A stretch of DNA of 64,000 nt from Tardiphaga robiniae (GCF_013359755.1 NZ_JABMCJ010000087.1:1-64000), one strand, 5' to 3'. Positions 17,486 through 25,774 are shown, numbered from the stretch's first letter. The notes: generated by a model not told the origin, from the letters alone. Made by a program: numbers and translations.

Positions 17486-17749
17486 TCAGAAGCAGGGATA
17501 CGCCCGGCCGTCCTGGCCGCGATAGGCCGCGGCTGATTGCTTGCAGCGGGCGGCGAGGGGACCGTCGTAATAGGCGAAGGTGCCCGGCTGCAGACCCGGA
17601 CCGTAATTGTGCCCGAACTGGATCCGGTAGGGCTGGCCGGGTGCGGCAAAGACGAAGGTTTCGGCGCTGTGATGATGCTTCCAGTGGCGCGCGAAAGCGG
17701 GAGTCGCGACCAGCGTCGACAGGATGATGGCTGCACTGAGGAACTTCAT
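17486..17749 (-). CDS. small exported protein, 87 aa
   Basis: A clear signal peptide (MKFLSAAIILSTLVATPAFA) is followed by a His-rich patch (RHWKHHH) and a mature domain with one Cys near the middle and one near the end (ARCKQSAAAYRG...YPCF), probably forming a disulfide. GGAGAG precedes the ATG. Function unknown; the His patch could bind metal, which is speculation. Confidence 0.65.
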   Translation of the reverse strand: MKFLSAAIILSTLVATPAFARHWKHHHSAETFVFAAPGQPYRIQFGHNYGPGLQPGTFAYYDGPLAARCKQSAAAYRGQDGRAYPCF

Positions 17750-18036
17750 CGGGGCTCTCCGGACATGACGACTGCAGATGTCTGCGACAACGGCTGAAGG
17801 GATCAGATCACGTTGCGACGGCGATACGCAAGATGTGCGCGGCGCGCGCTTAACGCCTTTCGACCGGGATCAGATCGCCGTGAGAGCGCGTTGCGTTAAC
17901 GAATCCACGCTGCGATCCCGCGCATTTGAACTTCGCCTGATGCTTGCGCGTTAGGCTTACCGGCAGTTTAGACCGCGCCCTTAACCCATCCTGCCAGGCG
18001 TTCGAATATCGTACCGCCGAGATGCAGGACATGGCC

Positions 18037-18462
18037 ATGCGAACCCTCTCAGCACTGCTTTTTGTGATTGCGACCACGCTTCAGGCTGCAGCCGCCGATG
18101 GTTTCAACATCGTCGTGCCCGGTCGTCCCGGCGTGCCGATCATCATCAACGGCGTCGATGCGTCCTATCGCGTGATCGAAGGCGATTGGGGCTTGCAGCG
18201 CGGCATTCATATTCAACCGACAGTCTATGGCGGTCGTTACGTCGATCCGGTTACGAATGTCGGCCACTACTATCCGAGCCTCGGCCACAAGCCCGGCTAC
18301 GGGCGTCTGGAGATCGAGCCGCCGGCCAATCGCAAATTGCCGCAGCCGGCCGAGAGCTTCCACGAGCACTGGTCGGCGAAATCCGCGCCGATGGAGCGGC
18401 ATAATGAAGTGCCGTTCAATCCACCTGAGGTCATCGTCGCACCGCCGGAATTCCGACGCTGA
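18037..18462 (+). CDS. exported hypothetical protein, 141 aa
   Basis: The start at 18037 is chosen because AGGA lies 7 nt before it; ATG codons at 18022 and 18031 are alternatives. A signal peptide (LSALLFVIATTLQAAAA) leads to a mature part with GFNIVVPGRPGVPIIINGVD and a Pro-rich C-terminus (PFNPPEVIVAPPEFRR). The same organisation recurs in small secreted proteins of this bacterial family. The next gene also encodes a secreted protein and the two may be co-transcribed. Confidence 0.65.
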   Translation: MRTLSALLFVIATTLQAAAADGFNIVVPGRPGVPIIINGVDASYRVIEGDWGLQRGIHIQPTVYGGRYVDPVTNVGHYYPSLGHKPGYGRLEIEPPANRKLPQPAESFHEHWSAKSAPMERHNEVPFNPPEVIVAPPEFRR

Positions 18463-18512
18463 CCGACCAATCACCAACACCAAAAAAAGACACCCGACAG
18501 GAGAGAGTATTC

Positions 18513-19145
18513 ATGCGTAACGCGATTTCAAAATGGGTTGCGGCATTTGCCGTTGTCACCGCCACTGCCGGCGCAGCGCCTGCAATGGCCTGCGGCGGCG
18601 GCCTGTTCACCTCAAACGGCTGCTCGCCTTGCGGCCAGGCCTATGTCAGCCCCTGCGGCTATGGCGCCGGTTATGAGCGGCTGCCCGATCCGACCCCGGT
18701 GACGCGTCAGTATTATTACGCCAACCAGGGCCCGACCTTCAGCGGCCCGGGCATGTTCGCGCCGGTCCCGACCTATCAGGAGACTGCGATCGGCTGGCGC
18801 GGCTATGGCCAGGGTTACGGTCAAGGTTACGGTTACGGCTATCGTCGCGGCTATTACGGCGGCCCCTATGCCAATCCGGTGAACTACTCCTATGGTCCGG
18901 CGTATCGTTCGCCCGCGATCTACAGCTATCCGTCGCGCAGCCAGTATCGTGCGCGCCCGAGCTATCGTTACGGCTACAGCATGCAGCCGCGCACGCGTTA
19001 CGGCACTACGCAGCGCAGCTACGTGTCGCGCACCGGTTATCATCAGGCGCATCGCTATGGCGCGCCGAAGGTGATGTATGCGCCGCGCGCCGCAGGACCG
19101 CAGCGTGGTTATCACCAGTCGCAGCAGCATCGCCGCGCGTACTGA
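18513..19145 (+). CDS. exported Tyr/Gly/Arg-rich protein, 210 aa
   Basis: A signal peptide ending near APAMA is followed by a Cys-containing segment (CGGGLFTSNGCSPCGQAYVSPCG) broken only by short spacers, then a long low-complexity region of YGQGYGQGYGYGYRRGYYGG type and many Arg/Tyr/Ser pairs. There is no catalytic domain. Such composition suits a cell-surface or envelope structural protein. AGGAGAG precedes the ATG. It is followed by a rho-independent terminator. Confidence 0.75.
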   Translation: MRNAISKWVAAFAVVTATAGAAPAMACGGGLFTSNGCSPCGQAYVSPCGYGAGYERLPDPTPVTRQYYYANQGPTFSGPGMFAPVPTYQETAIGWRGYGQGYGQGYGYGYRRGYYGGPYANPVNYSYGPAYRSPAIYSYPSRSQYRARPSYRYGYSMQPRTRYGTTQRSYVSRTGYHQAHRYGAPKVMYAPRAAGPQRGYHQSQQHRRAY

Positions 19146-19165
19146 TCTGATTGAATTGAACGAAG

Positions 19166-19203
19166 AACGCCCGCTCGCAGCAATGCGGGCGGGCGTTTTC
19201 GTT
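19166..19203 (+). terminator. rho-independent terminator after the Tyr/Gly-rich protein
   Basis: AACGCCCGC (19166-19174) pairs with GCGGGCGTT (19189-19197), followed by a T-rich run. It lies 20 nt downstream of the stop codon of the preceding gene. Confidence 0.8.
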
Positions 19204-19225
19204 TGGATAGAGGGATTCTTTTTTT

Positions 19226-19273
19226 GACGCGTTTTCTTGACGCGAACCGGGACCCACTTCGCTCGAAAACGCT
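19226..19273. repeat. dispersed intergenic repeat, copy 1
   Basis: A 48-nt element starting GACGCGTTTTCTTGACGCGA and ending CTCGAAAACGCT. It is nearly identical to 24544-24591 (mismatches confined to about three bases in the middle) and shares its right end with 37765-37780. It sits just downstream of rlmB. This type of element is common between genes in Bradyrhizobiaceae. Confidence 0.8.
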
Positions 19274-20125
19274 CTAGCCCATGAGTCCGAGCTTGCTGGC
19301 GCCGACATAGAGCGCAAGCACGGCGGCGTTCGACACGTTGAGGCTCTTGATCTCGCCGGGCATGTCGAGCCGCGCGACGACGCTGCAGGTCTCTCGCGTC
19401 AGCCGCCGCAATCCGCTGCCTTCGGCGCCGAGCACCAGCGCCAGCGGCTGTTGCAGCGGGATCGCGCTGATGTTTTCGCTGCCCTCGCTGTCGAGACCGA
19501 CGGTCATGAAGCCGAGGTCGTTCAATTCGTTCAGCGCCCGCGCCAGATTGGGCACCGTGATCATCGGCACCAGTTCCAGTGCGCCGGACGCGGATTTCGC
19601 CAGCACGCCGGTGGCCTCCGGGCTGTGCCGCGCCGTGGTGATGATCGCCTTGACCGCAAAGGCCGCGGCGGAGCGCAGGATGGCGCCGACATTATGCGGG
19701 TCGGTGATCTGGTCGAGCACCAGCACAATGCCGTCCTGGGGCAGGCTGTCCAGATCCGGCGATTCGAGCGGCTCGACCTCGGCCAGGAGGCCCTGATGGA
19801 CGGCGTCGGGTCCCAGCCGGCGGTCGATCTCGTCCGGACGGACCAGGACCGGTGCCACGCGGGTGTCGATCTTCTCCTCGGCGAGGCGCCGGGCGGCGTT
19901 TTCGGTCAGAATCAGCTTGAGGATTTTTCGCTGCGGATTGGCCAGCGCCATGGTGACCGTATGCCAGCCATAGAGAATGGCCGGGCCGTCACCGCCGGAT
20001 TCCCGGCCCCGCCGGGGCGGCCGCCGGCCCTGATCGCGGGGGTTATCCCGGTTTTGACTACTTTGGCCGTCGCGTCCCTTGTCAGGTCCACGCTGGAATC
20101 GCTGTTTTCGTTCTCGATCGCTCAT
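19274..20125 (-). CDS. rlmB: 23S rRNA (guanosine-2'-O)-methyltransferase RlmB, TrmH/SpoU family
   Basis: RlmB methylates the ribose of G2251 in 23S rRNA using S-adenosylmethionine. The 283-aa protein has a basic, disordered N-terminal tail (to about residue 45), then ILYGWHTVTMALANP, the substrate-binding L30e-like domain, and the SPOUT catalytic domain with motif I DQITDPHNVGAILRSAAAF, motif II VLGAEGSGLRRLTRE and motif III IKSLNVSNAAVLALY. The Arg/Asn and Glu residues of the SPOUT active site are intact. Confidence 0.92.
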   Translation of the reverse strand: MSDRERKQRFQRGPDKGRDGQSSQNRDNPRDQGRRPPRRGRESGGDGPAILYGWHTVTMALANPQRKILKLILTENAARRLAEEKIDTRVAPVLVRPDEIDRRLGPDAVHQGLLAEVEPLESPDLDSLPQDGIVLVLDQITDPHNVGAILRSAAAFAVKAIITTARHSPEATGVLAKSASGALELVPMITVPNLARALNELNDLGFMTVGLDSEGSENISAIPLQQPLALVLGAEGSGLRRLTRETCSVVARLDMPGEIKSLNVSNAAVLALYVGASKLGLMG

Positions 20126-20240
20126 GGCTGGCTTGTCTCACGCATGCCGAATAATGGCAATTTGGGGCCCCCGGAAAGAGGTCGGGAAGGGCGGATATTC
20201 CTGCCAGGGTCGGTTGACTTTGCCCCATGGCTTCCGTCAT

Positions 20241-20281
20241 AAACGCGCCAACCGGGAGCCCGTTTACGGGCGCGCGTTTTT
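20241..20281 (+). terminator. terminator-like hairpin upstream of tRNA-Tyr
   Basis: AAACGCGCC (20241-20249) can pair with GGCGCGCGTTT (from 20270), enclosing a second stem GCCCG-TTTA-CGGGC (20258-20271), and a run of T follows. It points toward the tRNA although no + strand gene lies immediately upstream, so it may be a leftover of a lost gene. Confidence 0.45.
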
Positions 20282-20371
20282 AACGTCATCCATGGCCGTC
20301 CAGCCACTTATTCGGTGGGACTGCCGTGTTGGGCCAAGGTCTTGTTGGGCTTGGTTCCGATGGCGTAAGGC

Positions 20372-20457
20372 GGGGGAGTGTCCCGAGTGGCAAAGGGAGC
20401 TGACTGTAAATCAGCCGTCTTATGACTTCGAAGGTTCGAGTCCTTCTTCCCCCACCA
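20372..20457 (+). tRNA. tRNA-Tyr (anticodon GTA)
   Basis: The 86-nt gene folds as a class II tRNA. Acceptor stem GGGGGAG (20372-20378) pairs with the segment before the discriminator A, and CCA is encoded (20455-20457). Anticodon GTA is at 20406-20408 inside a CTGACTGTAAATCAG arm. A long variable arm and the GGTTCGAGTCC T-arm are visible. The size and long variable arm fit bacterial tRNA-Tyr. Confidence 0.95.
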
Positions 20458-20569
20458 TCCTCATTTCGCTAGCGAATTTCCCCTGACGGGGTCGAGCTTG
20501 TAAGCAATTCCATTTTCGGTGTTGTTCGCTTCAAGCAGCGCGTATTTGCCTAGCTCCGAACGCGTCTGC

Positions 20570-20896
20570 CTAATTCGATTTGGGGTCCGACGGCGGCTTC
20601 CGCAGGTTGGCGGTCTCGGGATCGAAGCCAATAGCGTAGACGTCCAAGACGCCAGCTTCACGCAGCTTCCGTAGCTCGCTCGCCGTCTGATCCAGGGTCT
20701 GTACGGTTCCGTAGCAGACCTTCTCAGGCTGCCCGTGAGGGGTCCCGTAGATACTGTAGGCCACGACTGAAGCACACCCCGTGATTGCTGCGAAAGGTTT
20801 GCAAACGCTACCGCAGTCATTGGTGTGTTGTCTATAAAAATAGACAACTTGGCGGTGGACGGCTGCGTCAACACGTGTGGCCGCCAAGACTTGCAC
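20570..20896 (-). CDS. possible hypothetical protein (start uncertain, perhaps truncated)
   Basis: The frame encodes up to 108 aa. Its C-terminal part (from about PEKVCYGTVQTLDQTASELR to DPETANLRKPPSDPKSN) looks protein-like. The N-terminal portion has a possible lipoprotein box (AAITGC) but no good start or ribosome binding site; the listed start is a GTG. It may be a truncated gene in a region of small unknown genes next to tRNA-Tyr. Confidence 0.3.
   Translation of the reverse strand: MQVLAATRVDAAVHRQVVYFYRQHTNDCGSVCKPFAAITGCASVVAYSIYGTPHGQPEKVCYGTVQTLDQTASELRKLREAGVLDVYAIGFDPETANLRKPPSDPKSN
20828..20847. promoter_or_regulatory. short A/T-rich palindrome
   Basis: TTGTCTAT (20828-20835) and ATAGACAA (20840-20847) form an 8-bp inverted repeat around AAAA. 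It lies within the doubtful frame above; it could be an operator for a gene on either side, or chance. Confidence 0.3.
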
Positions 20897-20930
20897 AGAT
20901 TGGTCATGACCGTGGTGGTGCTAAGCTCGC

Positions 20931-21296
20931 TCACGCATGCACGCTTCTCATTGGTTTATCTGACAGCCACGAACACACCGCGGCTGGAACTGCTCCCGCT
21001 ATCACAACGGACACATCGAAATATGGCTGGCCCATGTAGCGTGCGACAAGCTCGGCCAGGACAGCTGCCACCGGCATCGTCGCGATGAGCCGCACGTAAA
21101 GCGGCTGCCCGGAAAGCGCCCAGTCCACTCCTGCCGTCAACCAAGCAGGAATGACGGCGAGCACATACGCAATTCCCACCAGCCACGCCAGGAAACCGAT
21201 GCCGGGAAAACCATCGCGCAACAACTGATCGGCTGAGATGTAGACGAACAGCACGAGTGGCGGAAACAGCATCGTGAAAACGAGCAGTCGCTTCAT
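20931..21296 (-). CDS. hypothetical membrane protein, 121 aa
   Basis: Four hydrophobic segments are visible (LLVFTMLFPPLVLFVYISA; GFLAWLVGIAYVLAVIPAWL; LIATMPVAAVLAELVA; VSVVIAGAVPAAVCSWL), separated by short polar loops. It starts with MKRLL at 21296, with a GGAGATGATTTT stretch upstream. No family is recognised with certainty. It is probably an inner-membrane protein of unknown role. Confidence 0.6.
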   Translation of the reverse strand: MKRLLVFTMLFPPLVLFVYISADQLLRDGFPGIGFLAWLVGIAYVLAVIPAWLTAGVDWALSGQPLYVRLIATMPVAAVLAELVARYMGQPYFDVSVVIAGAVPAAVCSWLSDKPMRSVHA

Positions 21297-21435
21297 AAAA
21301 TCATCTCCAAGATCCGTTGGTCAGATTTGGAGGTGTTTCTGTTCAAATTACCAAGTCGCCAAAATTGGTTTCCCTTTCCCGAAATATTGCGGAATGCGCA
21401 GTGATCGCGCCTCTCATTGGCGCTCGCATTCCTGG

Positions 21436-21732
21436 TCAGGAACGCGGAGGTGGCTTGGCCTCTTTCCGAGTCCAGTAGATGCTCACTAGTGTGGCCAAAA
21501 GAATTGGTGGCGCAAACAGCGTAATGTTGCGAGCGTGAACATCTGTCGTCGCGGCCTCCGCTGGAACGACGACCAACGATATTACGTACCCCGAGAGCGC
21601 TGCCAAACATGCGGATAGGAGCACTTGCCATCCAAATCCTAAAGGCAGTTTCACGAGCAAGTACCCGAAGATGCTGCCGGGCACGAGCCCGACAATGAAG
21701 AATATGACCCAAATGCCTAGAAGCATGTCCAT
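21436..21732 (-). CDS. hypothetical membrane protein, 98 aa
   Basis: ATG 21732 gives a product with three hydrophobic helices (LLGIWVIFFIVGLVPGSIFG, VLLSACLAALSGYVISLVVV, ITLFAPPILLATLVSIYW) and a basic, Pro-rich tail. An upstream in-frame start at 21792 would add a polar 20-residue leader. No domain is recognised. It may share a transcript with the membrane protein at 20931-21296. Confidence 0.5.
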   Translation of the reverse strand: MDMLLGIWVIFFIVGLVPGSIFGYLLVKLPLGFGWQVLLSACLAALSGYVISLVVVPAEAATTDVHARNITLFAPPILLATLVSIYWTRKEAKPPPRS

Positions 21733-21839
21733 GTTAGAAGCGTTCCTTATTCGTGAGCGGGGAGGGCATCCGCATTGCGAATATTGTGGCAATGCCTATC
21801 CTCGCTGCACGCACGCCGCGACAGGACCCCGACGGCCGA

Positions 21840-22025
21840 ATGGATCAAATCGTAGGAATTTTAATCCACATTGTTCTCGACGTCATCGTTAAGGCAACAG
21901 GACGAAATATACTTAGGTTCGTTGGTCTGCGTGATCGTTCGGAACGAGCTGAGCGGATTGTCGGGAGCATATTCTGGGCAGTAGCAGCGGTCGCAGCCTT
22001 CATTGGCATTCGGCAGTTGACGTAA
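21840..22025 (+). CDS. hypothetical small membrane-associated protein, 61 aa
   Basis: ATG 21840 gives MDQIVGILIHIVLDVIVKATG, a basic middle (LRFVGLRDRSERAERIVG) and a C-terminal hydrophobic helix (IFWAVAAVAAFIGI). A longer start at 21753 is possible. No family is known; moderate to low confidence. Confidence 0.4.
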   Translation: MDQIVGILIHIVLDVIVKATGRNILRFVGLRDRSERAERIVGSIFWAVAAVAAFIGIRQLT

Positions 22026-22395
22026 TCTCTCCTATTCCAGGACTGCTGAATCCCGCACGTCCTTACTGCGCGTCAGCCACCACCCAAGAAATGGTTGGCA
22101 AGGGCGCAAAGCTTGCACCAGTGATCCAGATCGCTTGCTGCTCGAATGGTCCCGGAGCAGGGCAAGATCGAAAATGCCGTTTCGAAAATTGGGTGCGAAA
22201 CACGCGTGTGGCGATCTCTGCCGCTCCCAGAGCGATAGTCATTCTGCATCGTGCTTCCGGATCTGATGGAATTATGTTTCCTGTTTTTCACCGTCCGTAG
22301 AACTTCCTCCTTAAATCATGCGTCAACTGGACCGCCTCTGAAACTGCCGGTAGTAATCCAGTGTCATCACCTCAAAATCACGTTCGGATCATTCG
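22026..22395. other. intergenic stretch before the YeeE/YedE gene
   Basis: About 370 nt with no supported gene on either strand. It must contain the promoter of the sulfur-transport genes starting at 22396. I saw no copy of the 20-nt sox-region motif here. Confidence 0.45.
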
Positions 22396-23445
22396 ATGTT
22401 TGCGCTCCCGGTTATCGCGGGTTTTGCGATTGGCGCCGTTTTCGGCGTGGTCGGTCTGCTGAGCGGGTTCTGCCTCATGAGCAGCCTGCGCGACTGGTGG
22501 GCGCATGACGACGGACGCAAGATCCGCAGCTACGCGCTGGCGGTTGCCGTGGCGGTTGTCGGCACACAATTCATTGCCGGCGCGGGGATCGTCGAGATCG
22601 CCAAGTCGCTTTATCTGCAGCCGTCATTCTCGGCGCCGTTGATCTTCGTCGGCGGGCTGTTGTTCGGCCTGGGCATGGTGCTGTCGAATGGCTGTGCATC
22701 ACGTGCACTGGTGTTGCTCGGCAAGGGGAATCTACGCTCGCTGGTCGTGATCGCGATGATTGGCGTTACCGCGCAGATGACATTGAAGGGCCTGCTCGCG
22801 CCGATGCGGCTGTCGATCCTGCAATGGACGCAGACGACGCCTGGGGTGAATTCTCTCCCGTCGCTGTTCGGAACGCTCGGCCTGTCTGACGCGACGGCGC
22901 GCGTCGTAGCAACTTTGATTGTCGGCGTTGCGCTGTTGGTCTTCGCACTGTCGCATCGTGCGTTCCGACGTTCGCCGGGGCAACTCGCGGCCGGTCTTGT
23001 GATGGGCCTCCTGGTGATCGCCGGCTGGCTGACGACCGGTTGGCTTGGTGCCGATGAGTTCGATCCGATTCCGGTGGCGTCGCTGACATTCGTGTCGCCG
23101 GCTGCCGATACGCTGCAATTCATCATGCTGTCGACCGGCATGACGCTGAATTTCGGCATCGCGCTGGTAGCGGGTGTGTTCGTCGGCAGTCTTCTCACGG
23201 CCTTGCTGACCGGACGCTTTGAGCTTGAGGGCTATACGTCGGCGCGCCATACGGGCCGTTCGATGGCAGGTGCCGCGCTGATGGGGATCGGCGGCGCGAT
23301 GGCCTATGGCTGCTCGATCGGGCAGGGGCTGACAGGTGTGTCCACGCTCGCGCTGCCATCCTTCGTCGCGGCCGCTGGTATCTTTGCGGGCGCTGCAGTT
23401 GCGATCCGCGGCCTGGCACTGCGTCCTGTGTTTGCGACGCAATAA
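22396..23445 (+). CDS. YeeE/YedE-family (TsuA-like) sulfur-compound transporter 1
   Basis: The 349-aa protein has about nine hydrophobic segments and the repeated Cys motifs of the thiosulfate channel TsuA/YeeE: GFCLMSSLRDW, SNGCASRALVLLGKGNLRSL and YGCSIGQGLTGVSTL. In TsuA such cysteines guide thiosulfate through the membrane. It is followed by two DsrE-like genes on the same strand, suggesting passage of thiosulfate or another sulfane-sulfur compound. Confidence 0.88.
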   Translation: MFALPVIAGFAIGAVFGVVGLLSGFCLMSSLRDWWAHDDGRKIRSYALAVAVAVVGTQFIAGAGIVEIAKSLYLQPSFSAPLIFVGGLLFGLGMVLSNGCASRALVLLGKGNLRSLVVIAMIGVTAQMTLKGLLAPMRLSILQWTQTTPGVNSLPSLFGTLGLSDATARVVATLIVGVALLVFALSHRAFRRSPGQLAAGLVMGLLVIAGWLTTGWLGADEFDPIPVASLTFVSPAADTLQFIMLSTGMTLNFGIALVAGVFVGSLLTALLTGRFELEGYTSARHTGRSMAGAALMGIGGAMAYGCSIGQGLTGVSTLALPSFVAAAGIFAGAAVAIRGLALRPVFATQ

Positions 23446-23533
23446 ATCCTCTCTAGTCCGCTTCGTTAGTTTGATTGCGCTGGCGCAGGGCGATTGCTAA
23501 TCAATCCCCTGATCGTCAGAGGTTTTGTGCGCA

Positions 23534-24007
23534 ATGAATAAGCGAGGACTATTTTTCTTTCTGTCGATCCTTGCGCTGATGTCATTTGCAATCGGCCCGC
23601 TCGCTGCGCAGACACGGCCCGCCAAACAGGATGCCACGCCGGACAAGCCCTTCGCCGAGCATTTCATCGCCTTGCAGCTGTCCGATTCCGATCCGAAGAA
23701 AGAACGCCTCGTTCTCAGCGTCGCCAGCAATCTCCTGAAAGCCTATGGACCGGACAAGGTGGCGGTTGAAGTCGTCACCTTCGGTCCCGGCATCGATCTG
23801 TTGCGCGACACCAACGAACACCGCGCACTGGTCGATAGTCTCGTCACCCAAGGCGTGCGCTTCAGCGTCTGTGGCAACACGCTGGATACGATTGAGCGGG
23901 ACACCGGCAAGCGGCCGGCGATCAATCCGCATGCGGTTGAAGTGCAGGTCGGCGTCGGCCATCTGCTGGATCTGACTGAGCGCGGTTTCACGATCGTGCG
24001 TCCCTGA
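23534..24007 (+). CDS. exported DsrE-like protein 1
   Basis: The 157-aa product has a signal peptide (FFFLSILALMSFAIGPLAAQ) and a DsrE-type domain with ALQLSDSDPKKERLVLSVASN, VEVVTFGPGIDLLRD and the conserved Cys motif FSVCGNTLDTIERDTGK. DsrE proteins usually carry sulfur as a persulfide in the cytoplasm; here the leader places it in the periplasm. The ATG at 23534 is preferred over a TTG at 23525. It is 30% shorter than multi-domain relatives and closely paired with the next gene. Confidence 0.82.
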   Translation: MNKRGLFFFLSILALMSFAIGPLAAQTRPAKQDATPDKPFAEHFIALQLSDSDPKKERLVLSVASNLLKAYGPDKVAVEVVTFGPGIDLLRDTNEHRALVDSLVTQGVRFSVCGNTLDTIERDTGKRPAINPHAVEVQVGVGHLLDLTERGFTIVRP

Positions 24008-24037
24008 AATTGTACGTCCCTGAAAAGGAATTTTGAG

Positions 24038-24490
24038 ATGCGATCATTGTTGAGATCGATTGCCGGTGCCGTCCTGTTTGCGCTGATCGTGTCGTCCGCT
24101 TATGCAGCGGGCGCGAAGGAGCATCGTGTCGCCATTCAGGTCAATCAGAACGATCCGGCCCTGATGAATCTGGCTTTGAACAACGCGACAAACGTCATGG
24201 AGTTCTACAAGGCAAAGGGCGAGGACGTTCAGATCGAGATCGTTACCTATGGGCCAGGTCTGCACATGCTGCGCGACGACACGTCGCCGGTGAAGGACCG
24301 CATCAAGCAGATCGTCGATGCGAGCTTCCCGTCCAGCGTCAAATTCATTGCCTGCGGTAATACCAAAGAGGGAATGGAGAAGCGTGAGGGCAAGGCGATC
24401 AGCGTCGTATCCGAGGCGACGGTGGTGCCATCGGGCGCTGTCAGGCTGATCGAATTGCAGGAAGCCGGCTGGAGCTACCTCAAGCCCTGA
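24038..24490 (+). CDS. exported DsrE-like protein 2
   Basis: The 150-aa paralogue of the previous gene has a signal peptide ending near SSAYAAG, VAIQVNQNDPALMNLALNNA, IEIVTYGPGLHMLRDD and the Cys motif FIACGNTKEGMEKREGK. A GGAATTTTGAG stretch precedes the ATG. With its neighbour it may form a periplasmic hetero-oligomer that accepts sulfane sulfur released by the Sox system or feeds a YeeE channel; this is inference. A strong terminator follows. Confidence 0.82.
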   Translation: MRSLLRSIAGAVLFALIVSSAYAAGAKEHRVAIQVNQNDPALMNLALNNATNVMEFYKAKGEDVQIEIVTYGPGLHMLRDDTSPVKDRIKQIVDASFPSSVKFIACGNTKEGMEKREGKAISVVSEATVVPSGAVRLIELQEAGWSYLKP

Positions 24491-24492
24491 CC

Positions 24493-24540
24493 CTAGAGCC
24501 CGGTTCTGATTCAATCAGAACCGGGCTCTAGCCTTTTTGT
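24493..24540 (+). terminator. strong palindromic terminator after the DsrE pair
   Basis: CTAGAGCCCGGTTCTGAT (24493-24510) and its complement (24514-24531) form an 18-bp perfect stem around a TCA loop, followed by CCTTTTTGTTTT. A shorter related hairpin (CGGTTCTGATCGAAGCAGAACCG, 37738-37760) accompanies repeat copy 3, so this stem is probably part of the same repeat family. Confidence 0.85.
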
Positions 24541-24543
24541 TTT

Positions 24544-24591
24544 GACGCGTTTTCTTGACGCGAACCGGTCTCCACTTCGCTCGAAAACGCT
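24544..24591. repeat. dispersed intergenic repeat, copy 2
   Basis: The 48-nt element matches 19226-19273 almost exactly and begins right after the terminator stem, between convergent genes (DsrE 2 and the second YeeE). Confidence 0.8.
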
Positions 24592-24595
24592 ATGA

Positions 24596-25705
24596 CTACT
24601 TGGACGGCGGCGCTTTCCGCGCCAGCAGCATCCAGTTGCGCTGGATGAGGTCGCGCGGCGAGCCATCGACCAGGATCGCAATGCCGATGCGCGCGCCGAG
24701 CACCATGCCGCCAACGGCGATTGGCCAGGACAGCGCCAGCATCGATCCCGCGGTGATGCCCTGACCGATGGTGCAGCCGCCCGCCAGAATGCCGCCGACG
24801 CCCATCAGGCAGGCACCGATAAGATGACGGCGCATTTCGTGATCGTCGTCGAAGGCTTCCCATCGGAGTTCGGCGGCGAACCACGCTGCAGCCCATGCAC
24901 CGGCAATGACGCCGAATACGCTGCCGACGCCGAAATCGGCGAAGTTCGCGACATTCAGAACCCCGGCATACAATGCTTTTCCGATCGTCGATACGAATGT
25001 CAGGCTTTGCGGGCGGGGTGGGCCAGCGAAATCGTCGTTCAATCCCACCGTGACGATCCAGCCGGCAATCGTGAGCAATCCGAGTGCGACACCGGCAGTG
25101 AGCAGGCGCGGCGCGCGGCGCAGGCGTTTGTCGCTGAGTGCCAGCCAACAAAGGCCGCTGCCGACAATGATGGCGAGCGGCACGCGCAGATCGCGGCCGG
25201 TCGCTTGCGTCAGCAGCGATGCAAAGTCGGAGCGTATGCCGTCCGGCATCCGGATCGCTAGCTGCTCAAGCACGCCAATGCGAAGATCGGCGAACAGTCC
25301 GCGCAGAGTGGCATAGGCCGTCGCACCCAGTACGAGGATCACGATCAGGCTCCTGAGATCGCCGGTGCCGAGCCGCACCAGCGAGCCGAATCCGCAAGTG
25401 CCGATCATCGCCATGCCGGTACCGAACATGATGCTGCCGATGACGATCGCAATGAGGGGCGATGCGGTGGGAACGTAAGTGGTGTGTTCGGATGCGAGAA
25501 AGCCGGACAGGATCAGCGCCTGCGTGCCGAGCACGGCGATACCCAGCGCCAGCCCAAAGATCTTCAGGCGGCGATTGTCACCGCCCATCAACGCATCTTC
25601 GATGGCGCCAAATGTGCAAAGGCGCGCGCGTCGCACGGCAAATCCTGCAGCAGCGCCGACGGCAAATCCAGCCAGCGCCGATAACCAGGCAGACATGTTC
25701 TGCAT
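24596..25705 (-). CDS. YeeE/YedE-family (TsuA-like) sulfur-compound transporter 2
   Basis: The 369-aa membrane protein has the same fold and Cys motifs as the first copy: RRARLCTFGAIEDALMGG, GTCGFGSLVRLGTGDLRSL and GGCTIGQGITAGSML. It lies downstream of soxS and the ArsR gene on the minus strand, so it is probably controlled by the same persulfide-sensing repressor. Sequence similarity to the other copy is limited outside the motifs, suggesting separate substrates or orientations. Confidence 0.88.
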   Translation of the reverse strand: MQNMSAWLSALAGFAVGAAAGFAVRRARLCTFGAIEDALMGGDNRRLKIFGLALGIAVLGTQALILSGFLASEHTTYVPTASPLIAIVIGSIMFGTGMAMIGTCGFGSLVRLGTGDLRSLIVILVLGATAYATLRGLFADLRIGVLEQLAIRMPDGIRSDFASLLTQATGRDLRVPLAIIVGSGLCWLALSDKRLRRAPRLLTAGVALGLLTIAGWIVTVGLNDDFAGPPRPQSLTFVSTIGKALYAGVLNVANFADFGVGSVFGVIAGAWAAAWFAAELRWEAFDDDHEMRRHLIGACLMGVGGILAGGCTIGQGITAGSMLALSWPIAVGGMVLGARIGIAILVDGSPRDLIQRNWMLLARKAPPSK

Positions 25706-25774
25706 GGGTTTCCTCCCGATGTGAGGCGCGCGGGCCTTACGGGCCGCGCGCCTCCGCCTGCCAGATCGGCGGCG

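Noticed and set aside
20372-22395. attachment-site repeat of the tRNA-Tyr 3' end
   Set aside because: I looked for a second TTCCCCCACCA-type sequence downstream and did not notice one, and no integrase gene is present in this stretch.
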